64,000 nucleotides of DNA from Hydractinia symbiolongicarpus. Lineage: Eukaryota > Cnidaria > Hydrozoa > Anthoathecata > Hydractiniidae. The DNA lies in assembly GCF_029227915.1 (NCBI RefSeq), contig NC_079879.1, positions 33,238,501 through 33,302,500 on the forward strand. The letters are read 5' to 3'. A model generated the notes under the pieces. It ran no database searches. It had not been told where the DNA came from and saw only the letters and a program-made list of their open reading frames with translations. This document shows positions 12,241-22,707 of this stretch, piece after piece. The position numbers and the translations under genes were made by a program. Every line of letters starts with the position of its first letter. Within the stretch, counting starts at the first letter, position 1.

Positions 12241-12696
12241 CTGAATTAAACTACCACTATCAACATAGGATGTATCAATATTAACATCTGCATGTGCATG
12301 TGCGTCTTCATGCTGTTGCTCCATGTTGCTTTGGTGTTGTTTTCACAGCAGTCATACAGCTTTGGCTATACTTTTGAATTTACATCACGTGATCAAACAT
12401 TTCAGAACATTCATTGGTTAAAAAAACGATCTACTATTGATCCATACTCGGATCAGAAAAAAGTTGAAACCTTTTCAACTTCTTTCGGATCGGTTTTGAA
12501 ACAGTCTCGGATCATTATGGATCAAAAAACACCCTCTTCTGCACGTGCGCGGACAAAAAACAGAGCAAATCCGTGTCCGATCTGGTTCGATCCAGACAAG
12601 TGGAAACTAGTCTTTAGGCGGGCTGATAATTTCGTGCCATAACATGAGGAAAGCTCAGCACGGCTAAGCGGGTGAAATTGAGTCACATGACTTTGT

Positions 12697-12988
12697 TTAT
12701 GTTTTGCGCGGTAACAAAGATGGCGACTTTTTCTCTTTTATCCTTGTACTAAATTTATTCCCTTTATCCTCATTTAATAAATCTGTTGGCATAACAGAAA
12801 CTTCTAATGGGCTAAAAGATTTATCATCATTGCTATACAGTTTGGCCATTGATAAACGAATTTCTGAATATAATCTTGGCTTATCAGCTGCATCGATATC
12901 TTGACACATAAAAATCATACTTGTCTTGAATTCCAGGTTCCCAGCGAAAGTTTTTTCTCACTTTTTTTGCTCCAGAAGGACCAGCCAT
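12697..12988 (-). pseudogene. Transposon-associated Myb-like ORF relic
   Basis: The ATG at 12986-12988 opens MAGPSGAKKVRKNFRWEPG, which runs off frame near 12915. The companion frame continues with DAADKPRLYSEIRLSMAKLY and a polar tail to a TAA at 12697. The pattern of an N-terminal basic W segment followed by D-x-D-A-D-K-P-x-x-Y-x-x-I-R recalls Myb/trihelix-like proteins carried by cnidarian DNA transposons; that comparison is from memory and tentative. A frameshift and probable internal deletion make it a relic. It probably belongs to the outer element, not the Harbinger. Confidence 0.4.
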
Positions 12989-13165
12989 AGTATTGCCCAC
13001 CATATTGATCTTTTAAAAGTTTAGGCATGTGCACGAGTTAAAAAATCAGCCCGGTTAGCCGGGCTGGAGCAATCACATGAGAAATTTCCAGCCCGTCTAA
13101 CCGAGATATCGGTTCAACAAAGCGCAATCTCGGCAAACCGGGCTGGCTCGTTTCTCATGTGATCG

Positions 13166-13290
13166 CAATTCACTTTTCATGAGAAATCTTTTATTAGAAG
13201 CGAGATTCCGGCAAAGCGAGCCAGCCCGCTTAACCGGGTCGGCTCGGTAGGAGGGTAAATATACTTTTTCATGTGAACGCAATTGAATCC
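13166..13290. repeat. Extra copy of the GAGCCAGCCCG terminal repeat family
   Basis: Contains GCGAGCCAGCCCGCTTAACC followed by GGGTCGGCTCGG, an imperfect palindrome. It is flanked by TTTTCATGAGAAATC and TTTTTCATGTGAACGCAATT, relatives of the outer element's ends. It looks like a truncated or MITE-type relative lying next to the nest. It is GC-richer than its surroundings. Confidence 0.4.
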
Positions 13291-13448
13291 TAATAGTGTG
13301 TTAAAAGTCCAGATCTCGATCCGAAATAGAACTGAAGTATTTTCATTTGCCCAGAAAAAAAATATTTTCCATATGAACACCCCCCAACTACGTAAACATG
13401 TGTTAAGTATTTGGAGTATCAAATAAAATTTTTATCCAGATATTGCAG

Positions 13449-13454
13449 TTTATT
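13449..13454 (-). terminator. Polyadenylation signal AATAAA for the prodomain gene
   Basis: TTTATT on the plus strand gives AATAAA on the minus strand, 21 bp beyond the TAA at 13475-13477. It supports the short transcript ending here. Confidence 0.5.
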
Positions 13455-13474
13455 CTAAGATACATTTGAATAAA

Positions 13475-14846
13475 TTATTTTCCATTCTGTGGTTTTTTAG
13501 TTGTTGGTGGTGGCAAGATATCTCCTTCGATCAATCCGAGTTTGTTTTGAGGATCAGCTAAAAAATGAAGTACATGTATTATAATATTAAAACATTGAGT
13601 TTCTGCACAACAACAATATCTGTAACAATGTTTATACTCCGATTTACATAGTTATGTTATAGATAGCTCGTAAACCTGTTCAGAGGAGACACAAATTGTT
13701 AGAGACCAGAAGTCTAAAGTTTAACTTCAGACGTGATTGTTTAACATAGAGCTTTTAACAAGAATCTGTGAAAACGTTCCAATTGTGACCTTTATCAATC
13801 ACGAGACCTTTTTGCCTTACGGTATTTATGTGCAAATAAAGGGAATTAATTGACTTCACGTGATTCAGTGAATCAACATTAACATCGAAATATCAAGAAG
13901 ATGATTCAGATTATACAGTTATCAATAAGTTACATACAGAAAAATTAAATAAAGCAATTCATGCATAACAATGACTAAACGCAGTTGCAGAAAGAGGTAT
14001 CATTAACACAAAAAATATCTTCACGTTGATTGGCTAAGAGGAGATAACTAAATACAATATCTCATATTATATATGTGAAATATAACCGCGCAATTTTTTT
14101 TTTCACTTTTTATAACACAGGTAATTCGATTGGTTGTCTATTTCATTACAAAAAGTTTTATCATAATTCGTTTAAATTTGGAATCATGCTTTTTCAAACT
14201 AATGATAAACTTGTTTTCGCACTGCAGTCTTGTACAATATGACACATATATTGTACAATATGACACATATATTGTACAATATGACACATATATTGTACAA
14301 TATGACACATATATTGTACAATATGACACATATATTACACAATATGACACATATATTTGTCTCATTCTGATATTTTTGTTCTTACTTTCCACTGTTTAAA
14401 GGCTCGGAAAATAACCATAAAATTCATGCTGTTTGTTTTGAATTGATAAAGAAGATTGAATTTTCACCAAGGTCGTATAAATGTGTAAATCGCATAACAT
14501 CGTAATAATGATGCTTCAAAATCATTCAGTTTTGTTGTTCCAAATCCTGACGAATCGCACGCATGAAAATTTACTTCAGATTTTGTGACAATTTAAAAAA
14601 AAATCACCTTTTCTGTTAATTTCTAAGATGTCGGGTTTTGCATCTTTTGATTGGTCTTTACCTGCAAACAAAAAACAAAACAATTTTTGTATTGAAAGTA
14701 TCACGTCAAGTGGATTACTAAATTCTTTTTTTTTTAATCAATTATCTTTTGAAGATCTTACCTGCCTTTTGTGGAGGAGCAGTATCGGAAAGATGCGTGA
14801 AAACGAAGCAAACCAACAAAAAGGAAAGCATTATTTTAGCCACCAT
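13475..14846 (-). CDS. Small secreted protein: signal peptide plus stand-alone astacin-type prodomain
   Basis: Three exons joined in phase 1: 14846-14762, 14661-14608 and 13557-13475 (stop at 13475-13477), giving 73 residues. Residues about 1-23 form a signal peptide (MVAKIMLSFLLVCFVF). Then comes KPDILEINRK, and after the last intron LGLIEGDILPPP, matching the astacin prodomain in which an F/L-x-G-D aspartate normally caps the active-site zinc. Here it reads I-E-G-D. The frame ends 12 codons after GDIL, with no donor before the stop and an AATAAA 21 bp downstream, so no protease domain follows. It lies on the same strand, about 1.2 kb downstream of the active astacin. It is either a genuine trans-acting prodomain or the surviving 5' end of a third astacin truncated by the adjacent transposon nest. 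Confidence 0.65.
14230..14355. repeat. 21-bp minisatellite, six copies
   Basis: Six head-to-tail copies of a 21-bp unit (TTGTACAATATGACACATAT plus A), the last with two changes. It lies inside intron 2 of the prodomain gene. Because the unit is a multiple of three and lacks stops, both strands show false repeat peptides (VQYDTYI and its counterpart). Confidence 0.9.
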
Positions 14847-14899
14847 CTTTTTTTAACTTTAATGAATCTGTAACACAAAACGATTTGGGTTATGATGCA

Positions 14900-16031
14900 T
14901 GTTTTAAATAAAAACTACAGAATGACAGAATTATTAGAAAAAAGTAAGAAAAACAAGTCAATAACAAGTAGAAAAAGAACGACAAAAGCAAAACAAAGCA
15001 ACGAAACCAACACCAACAAAAAAACAAAGACAACAATTGCTACTAATTCAGTTACTCTAGTTAATATAATGAAGTCTCTTCGTATGATTTTCAGTCGTGA
15101 AGAATAAAAAAACAAAACAGTTGAACTCCAAAGCGGAAACAAATACTATGTTGGTTAAAGAACCTATGACCTTTAAAGTTTTTCATCCTCAAAAACATTA
15201 ACAGTTTCGGAATGTTTATGAACATGCTTATAGGGTAAAACAACACGTAGTACCTAGATTTTGATAATAGCTTGTTTCCTATACTATTTTCTTCAACTGC
15301 TTGAGTAGACTCTTGCGCTTTTAGATATCTCTGAAACGAGCAATAAAAAATTCCCCAACACGATTCAAATACACAAAAATTACACTGTTTAAAAGTTTAG
15401 GAAGACAAAAAACTCAGCGGTCAAAGGTGAATAAAAACGCTGATTTAAATTTTTGTAGTTTAACTTCAACAAAGCGTCAAAACACTGATGCAAAACAAGA
15501 TATACGACGGTATCTATTTCGCTGTTTTTCTATCCTTTCTGCTTAGCGTTCAGCATGAGAATAGGATTGATATCTTCGGCGGTTGTCTAGTTGAGCAATT
15601 GCTTTAATAACTATTTTCAATTTTACAACAATAACTAGAACATTATATGATTTATATTATATTGCTGTGCTTGCACGACTTTCGTAGTTCAAATGGGAGT
15701 TTTATATGCGCGAGGACCCCTTCCAAGGGTCCTTGTTGATAGCAGTACCAATAGGAACTGAAAAGGCTATCCTGGGTCAACAATTTCAATAATAATAACA
15801 AAATTAACTAGAGAAGTGCTTGTAATATGAGTAAAAATACTAAATACATATGTGGTCATTTATTCAAAATTACTTCAAGCTAATCTCAAAATCCAGAAAA
15901 AGAACAAATTATTTTTGTTTACAAAATATATATTACACTCAATAACAACTAAAAATCATGCAGAAAATATTAAAGAATTTTGTTTCTTGTTCCGCTTTGT
16001 ATGGTTCCTCCTCTGCGCTTGCTTTAAGACA
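14900..16031. other. Intergenic between prodomain gene and active astacin
   Basis: Low-complexity A-rich sequence (for example 14930-15030). No exon is recognised. It should contain the 3' UTR of the astacin ending at 16032 and the upstream region of the prodomain gene. Confidence 0.4.
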
Positions 16032-19000
16032 TTATGGTGAAATCTTGTGGACAATTATACTTTTTCCCACTCCAACTATTTTACCATTAATATCTTCACA
16101 GGCTTTCGATATTCCAAAAAGAGTTTTATAATCCATGTCTTCGTCTGATGAATTAAACCAGCATTCCAGTGTAGATGTTGTGGTGCGCACTCCGATAGCC
16201 TATATTAATTTTAAATATCATGGCAAATGCATTTTATTAACGTATTTTAATTTAATTCACTCAGACAGACTCAAAAAAACTCACACAGGGACGCATCAAG
16301 TCTTGGTAGTCACTATTATTGTTATGAAAATCCCTATTGGAAACTCTACTAAATTAAGACTACTATAATTTTCGCTTGAGGTGCTATTACGAAATAGGTT
16401 GACCTAATTCAAAGTAAAAGATTTTAAAAATTTTAAGTTTGAAATAAACTAAATGAGAACTCTGGGGCTTTTAACATTTGTCCAAGCAGAGTTTGATTAA
16501 CTCAAAGGTAAATGTTTGACAGTTTTATCAGGGTTTTATTTTTAGCACGTCATAATTACCAAAAGTAACAAGATATGCTAGAAGTGCCTTTAAAGAAGCA
16601 AAATATCTGTCTAATTTGAATATATCCACATTTATTTTATCTACATATAACTCAACATGTCAGAAAACCTAACATTTCTCCCCCTTTTCTGGCGGTATGT
16701 ATGCTGTCATCATAACAAAAAGTATAGAGCAACTGCACTGAAGATGTTAAATAATGTCATATTCTTTAATTTTTTATATAGTTTTCAACTAGCATCTTTT
16801 CTCTAAGGTTAACAAGGAACAAGATATAGCTTACCTTCACAGTAAACACAGCATCCTTGACGAATTCAACACAGCTTTGTATCATATCTATCTTTTTTTC
16901 TATTACATCTGACAAAGGTATTGAGTTGTGATGTTGAAACGGTTTTATTGTACCATATGGGAAATTGATGCAACCGATTTTGGTTGTTGTAGGTACTGAT
17001 AAAAAAATATATAGTGTACATCGAAATGGAACTCAACAAAAACTGCGGAGTCGTTAGTAAAATAATTTAATATAATCAGACTGGAATATACTTTCTCAAC
17101 CAGAAAAAAAGAAATTTCACCTACCCGATGTTGCTATTTCTTTATTAGAACTTTTTCCTTAAACATAATCAACAAAATTGTCAGGAAATCACTTTACTAT
17201 CAAGCCAGTTTGTTAACAGTTCGGAACGATATGACGTTGAACATCATTTTTTAGATATATTTTTAATTAATTACACTCTCAATCCTCCTTTTTCCGTAAA
17301 TTTTCATACAAATACAATCAGTTCCCGGTAATTCGAACACCGGATAACTCACATTTTTTTTAATGTTAAAAATATTAACTTTCGTTAATATTTTCTTATA
17401 AAAAACTCCGGTTAATTCGAGCCTCAGATATCTCAAACATTCGTTAACTCGACCCATTTTTTGTCCCCCATGGCTAATTTCTTGGGATAACTCGAACTTT
17501 TTTGGTTTTTATTAGTTTAGCTGTTAAGAAGGAAAAGTATTTAGCATAACTTTTTCGTAGCTTACCTTTACAACTACCCTGAACAAAATAAACGTCATCA
17601 ATGGCAACATCAGACTCTTCTCCAGTCCCCTTCTTCGCTTCAAAGTCAATCTAAGATGCATGGCAACAAGTAGAGATTACAATTGCATCAATATTCGCAA
17701 GCAAAGGTATAATCTAGATTACCTGGAACGGCTTTGAATTCACAATGTTTACTTCTTCTGGCCACCAATAATCGCCATAATCTTTCGCAGCAATTTCTTT
17801 TAAAGCTGTTGACTTTTTTGTTTCTATGGTGGTCATGTGTACCTTTAACGAGCCTTTATCAACACCGTATATATGATACCAAAATTTTAAACATATTCCT
17901 TCTTTAGATGTTGGTTTTAGTTCAGGACTGCGAAGAATAGCGAGGGCATCTTTCTTTGCTGGTATATTCGATACAGCTATCATAAAACTACCGTAACCTA
18001 TAAGGTGAATGTTATGTCTTTCAACCACTTCCACAATTTGTGAATTGCAATATAAAATTTACCTTGGATTTAAATGTAATTGGAGTCAAATTACATTACG
18101 TGTATCTTTCTGTCATTTAAAAAGTATTCTTGATGTATTCTTGTACAAAGCTTGTCTGGTGTGTCTTGTTTTTTTACGTAATAATACAGAAATACAAGTT
18201 CAAAGGAACATTTTTTGCACTAAAAAATTCCCTTTTGTGTTGCCTTCCCTCCTGTCAGTTACTTTCTGCCAGAATTAGAATAAAAATAATAAAAAGGAAA
18301 AAGTTTATGAAAGGAGCATGCTGTGTTTTCCAAATCACTTATTGTTGTAATGTGTGAAAGATCTCGCGACTTCGCTTTGCTCATTATATTACTTTGCAAT
18401 ACATTTGATATTTGTGGAACTTCATAAAAAAGTAGTTCCGCTGTACGCATTGTTTATGAAATTACTGTTTTCCACTTTAATTTCATTATGATGGACTTAC
18501 CTGATCTCGTTGTATGGTCTGCAACTGGACCAGTATTTCTTCTTCTAAATCTCTGATGCAGCCTTCTGAACATGAATTGATCTTTTTCGCTTGCGTCATG
18601 CCATAAGTCAATCCCATCTTCAAATGATGAAAAATTAACGTCTAAAATTTTTATTAATGTTAATATAATAATCAAATTATACACATTTCTTTCCAAAAAT
18701 TCGAAACTCTAAAAGGGTTAATGGTTGTGGTATTCCCTTTAAATTCCCTTTATTCATATTCACGTTAAAGGATGTTTTGAAAGAAATTATATAGGAATGT
18801 GTGAATAAGGTGGATATTTGTTGTATTATTTTTTAACATAACATTTGCCTGAATAAAGGATTAATTTATACCTTTGTCTTCAGGGTCGTTCCTGCATTTT
18901 GCTTCCTGTATCTTTTCACCGGAGCATGGCTTTCCCTTATTCTGTGGACTGGGTGCAGTGCATTGTCTTTTTCTTTCTGTGCTTTCAATAATTCCTGTCA

Positions 19001-22000
19001 CGTCCGGAGAGCATTTTTTCCAGATGCTCCAAGGGCTCCATTCTCCGTCAACTAATGTCAAACAGAAGGTTTAACAGATTTCTAATATTTCTCTAATTTA
19101 CGCTGCGTTTATTGAATATTCTTTAGAGAAATTAGGATATAAGGATAGGATATAAGTGAAGGTGATAATATATATTTTAGAGGGGAGTAAAACCATATTG
19201 TAAAAAAAAACCTTATGGATATTTCCCATAAAAAATTATAGTCACCATGGTAACACTAAAATTGATCCAAAATCACAAAATTTTAGCCAATAAACGACCA
19301 AAAGTTAATACAAAAAATCGGAGAGGACTTCTTTAACCAGTCCCTTTCTTTCCTTTCGAACAACATTTATTAGGTAGGTTGGCTATTCCATGGCAAAATT
19401 TTGTTCATTAGCTGCGTCGTTCTTTATGGCCGAAATATTGCAGTTAGATTAAGGGTAGTAATATTGTTGTCAAAAACTGCTTTAAGAAGTAATCAGTGAA
19501 TAACAATACGAAAGAGAGCATATGACTAGAATATTAAAACCAAAGAAAAGAAGATGACGATTTCGACAAGTCGCAGTTGGTAATAAAGCGGTATATTAGT
19601 TTAAACTTGGAGGACAGTTTTCTTCAAGCTTTGAATGATGGCGAAGGTTCAATTTTAATGTGAATATAATTATTTAGGATACTTTACTATGATAAATACT
19701 CACCGACACACTTTGCTTTATCACATTTTTCCTCGGTTTTTTGCACTCCTGTTGATGAATCAGCGCCTGGACATTTCTTCAAATCGTCAACAGTACAAAA
19801 GCGTTGTTTATCTCTCGCGCAATTTCCCTTAATGAGACGACACGCTTCGTCAGACCACGAACTCCACTCGTCTTCTGTTGGATCTTAAGTGATAAAAAAT
19901 TAAAAATTATAAGATTCTAACAAGTTAGCTGTTTACGTTAACTGAAATCTCCGTTGGACTTTTTGCCAGGTTATGATATCAAAAATAATTTTTTCGTTAC
20001 ATTTGTAACACCCTGTCCTTCATATCACCTTTTTTATGGCCACAGGCTTCTTTCTTTTTAGAATTCGTTTGTATTAGACGATTTACTATTGCAGTGTCTT
20101 AAATATAGAGGTTTAGGTTCCATTTGCCATGTGTCGTGTTGACATAGATTAGCTATCGCATAGCTATCTGATTGCGAAAATGAGATAGGTGTCACCCGGA
20201 AACAGGTAAAACAACCTTTCGGCGTGTTTTGACATAACAAAAACTCATTTCAAATAAAGTTGTAGAAACAAGCCGTCTAATGGACGTGCTGTATTAAGAA
20301 AAATTACCAAAATCTGTTTCCAATTGTCTAATAAAAATAAAGATTAAGTGCATCACGAACCTGAGTACCTTAAAACTAAAAATACAAAAGCATTAATTAT
20401 ATTTTCACTTGACCATATTCTCTTCAAAAGAATTATTTAAAAAGGAAAAATTTTTAAATTAGTTGGCAAAAAAGTGACTATTTAAAATTTAGCCGGTAAA
20501 GAGGGACTGAATTTTGTGCAGATGTCTAATATTTCTACCAGCGACAATTTTTTAGGGTAGGGCAATAATGATTAACGAAGTCAACAAAGCAATAGGAGAA
20601 AAAGAACATACTTTTGCAATCATACAGAGTATTCAGCCCAAAAACATCAGTCTGGCTTAGTTCCTCATTACCCATATGCATTTTTTCATTAAATCGGGGG
20701 GTCATTGACAATACTGCGTCATATTTTGTATAAACATTGGCGTCATAAGTCATAATAGACGCGTAATCGTACTTTGTCTTTAAAAGATCGACTGTTTCTT
20801 CCTTCTCTCGGCCAAAGTTTTCAACATCACTAATTAAATCGTCAATGTCCATCTGATTTTTTGCAAGTTTATCTGCGAAAGTAAAACTGTTATGAAATTC
20901 ATTAATTGCACATTTATTGTTTATAAAGAAAAACCTACAATTAGTACAAAAAATGTCGTTTTGATTCACCCTCATGGTAACATTTGTTTTCTTTATGTTA
21001 AAAAAGGCTAAAGCTATAAAAATGTCAGGAAAAGTTACAAAATTTGAATGTGTAACTAAAGATATAAGTAGTTTAGCTAAAACAAGTTCAAAAGGAGAGA
21101 GTTAGTGTCAAGATAGTCAAGAATACACCCTAAACACTATAACAGGTAAACAATGTTTGTAAACCTACGTAATCATACCTTCCTCCACATTTTCAGCGTA
21201 AATATTTAAGTATTTATTTCTGTCTGGTCTAGCGTGTTCATGAAAAAATCCAAGCGTGTGAAGCAGTTCGTGAAGTACTGTGCCTCTCGAAATTTTCTTT
21301 ACATCCAGGCCCATTTCTACTTGTTGTTGAACTTTTCCAATATCGGAAACATTTCTATGGTAATAGTTGTAACAGCAAATATTTAAATTTCCAAAAAAAA
21401 GGTCCCTGACATATATTTCTTAACAACATTAAAACAGTTAACGGTTAAGGCATACCCCTTAAAACTTTTGATAGCATATTTACTATGGATGGGCGAAAAA
21501 AACTCGAAAAAATTAAAAATTTAGTATGGCGTCCCCATTTTCGAAGGCATTTTTTCACCTTCTACTCTCCGATCACCTTTCCCTAAACCTTGGCCGGAAT
21601 AGGGTAAGTAAAAAATCCTGCTCAAATACTTAAAAGTAGGAGCTGCTTTGTTTGTGGAGAACTCTGTTATCTAATGATTGATATGTGTATTTTAGCGATA
21701 TCTTTTATCTTTTTAAAAAAGAGATTTAACGCTACTTTGGAAGTCGATATATTCGTGATAATCTTTCACTTATTCGCTACACAAGAAATAAGTAGCGAAT
21801 AAGTCGCAGATATCTTCACAGACTTGCTATTCCCATCCACATCGTTATTCCTGTTTATCCGCTAGCGGAGATGTGGGGACACGGCTTCTCCTTTCGCTCG
21901 CTTTCCATAGTGCAAGCGGTCATGATAAGAATTGCTTACTCATCATCAGCCTCTATGTGCAGCCAGTTCTTGTCATTTTTTTCTTTTTTTCTAAACTTGA

Positions 22001-22341
22001 TGCAACTCAGTTCCGAGATACTTCTCATCGCATTTGTAACGATTTGAATTTGAAATAGATTTAAACCGGAGTCCACAGTTTCTTCGAACATATAGGGCAC
22101 AATCTTTGTCCTCCAGAGAATATTTCTAGTAGAGCGAGCAGCAGATCTCTTTGTTCTATCGTTTTGTTCATCGCTTTTCACTGAAAACCGGATTCGGTTG
22201 TTTCCTAACAAATAATTAAAGGAGACACCAAAAAGGTCAGGCACAGTCAATCATACATTATAAGTTTAATTAACAATCACCTTTTTCTATCTCCTTTCCA
22301 CTTACACAATGCATCAAGCATAACAACAAAAGGACTCTCAT
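16032..22341 (-). CDS. Secreted astacin metalloprotease with two TSP1, MAM and C-terminal Cys domain (intact zinc site)
   Basis: Eleven exons: 22341-22281, 22204-21940, 21354-21179, 20872-20612, 19883-19704, 19051-18872, 18641-18501, 17997-17723, 17650-17566, 16995-16835, 16199-16032; 650 residues. It is a secreted zinc endopeptidase of the extracellular matrix or secretions. Signal peptide 1-15 ([15 protein letters not shown]); short propeptide ending at the furin-like site RTKR (37-40). The zinc motif [15 protein letters not shown] at 137-151 has all three His, the catalytic Glu and the final Arg; the Met-turn SIMTY at 206-210 keeps Met and Tyr. TSP1 domains at 255-314 and 315-374; MAM about 375-541, lacking the first Cys pair; a C-terminal Cys/WSC-like domain 542-650. 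Two odd points: no aspartate-switch motif in the propeptide, and the family's Cys64-Cys84 pair is absent. It is head to head with a dead paralogue. Confidence 0.85.
17310..17500. repeat. Intronic repeat with TAATTCGA / TAACTCGA motifs
   Basis: Within the intron between 17566 and 16995 of the active astacin. Variants of GGTAATTCGAAC, GGATAACTC, GGTTAATTCGAG and GGATAACTCGAAC recur with about 50-80 bp spacing in both polarities. It looks like a degraded MITE-type insertion. Family not identified. Confidence 0.4.
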
Positions 22342-22707
22342 TTTACAAAGAAATCTCTAAATTTAGGTAGAGCAGAAAATACTCTTTAAAACTTTGTGTC
22401 AGTTTCAACAAGTGTTTTACATGCTTGAGTGAATCGATAACATCAGTTTTGACAACTATAGGTTCTCAATATGAGCGTGTTTTGCAAAAAAAATATGTTT
22501 TTTTATTTAAAAATGCATGTACTCTTATTTGGAATCTAACTTTGTTTAGATCAGGCAAAAAAAGGAACGTAAGGTGTGCGCTGTTTGAAAATTCAAGTCA
22601 AAGATAAAATCTCATTTACCGAATATCAAATGTCATAACACATTTGCTGCAGCTTAAAATACTTAAAGTAAAGTTACAGGAGATAAAGGGTACCAATACT
22701 TCTGGAA
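22342..22707. promoter_or_regulatory. Shared intergenic region between divergent astacin paralogues
   Basis: Only 366 bp separate the two start codons (22341 on minus, 22708 on plus), so any 5' UTRs and core promoters must sit here. No clear TATA box or known operator is recognised. The arrangement is what would be expected of a bidirectional promoter and of an origin by inverted duplication. Co-expression is inference. Confidence 0.45.

Larger units (their letters stand above)
9556..12613 (+). mobile_element. PIF/Harbinger DNA transposon, decayed, with TTA target duplication
   Basis: The terminal inverted repeats are about 35 bp. The left one starts AGGCTGGTTTCCACTTGTC at 9556. The right one is the complement of AGACTAGTTTCCACTTGTC, ending at 12613. 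Both ends are flanked by TTA (9553-9555 and 12614-12616), the TWA duplication typical of PIF/Harbinger. Inside are a plus-strand DDE transposase relic (9688-11150) and a convergent minus-strand MADF-type DNA-binding protein relic (about 11460-12240), the usual two-gene arrangement. A SINE interrupts the transposase. The element is inactive as it stands. Confidence 0.85.
9507..13165. mobile_element. Older TIR element interrupted by a Harbinger insertion
   Basis: The left end near 9507-9538 reads TGATCACATGAGGCGAGCC and on into AGCCCGGTT. The right end near 13130-13165 is its inverted counterpart, ending GGCTGGCTCGTTTCTCATGTGATC. Internal coding traces survive to the right of the Harbinger insertion (minus-strand relic at 12697-12988). 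Related GAGCCAGCCCG motifs also occur at about 13045-13110, so copies may be stacked and the outer boundary is approximate. Family not identified. Confidence 0.4.

Noticed and set aside
12292-12642. 116-codon plus-strand open frame
   Set aside because: It runs through the Harbinger subterminal region and across its right inverted repeat into flanking DNA, so it is a chance frame.
14230-14355. Possible CRISPR-like array
   Set aside because: The repeats are contiguous with no unique spacers, and the window is clearly eukaryotic.
14130-14399. Open frames on both strands encoding repeated VQYDTYI or SYCTIYV
   Set aside because: They are by-products of the 21-bp minisatellite, whose length is a multiple of three and which lacks stop codons. 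They lie in an intron.
22261-22341. Alternative donor GTAAGT after CATTGT in exon 1 of the active astacin
   Set aside because: It is a better consensus on its own but leaves phase 0, while the next exon and the paralogue's exon 1 require phase 1. The GTGATT donor at 22280-22279 fits the frame.
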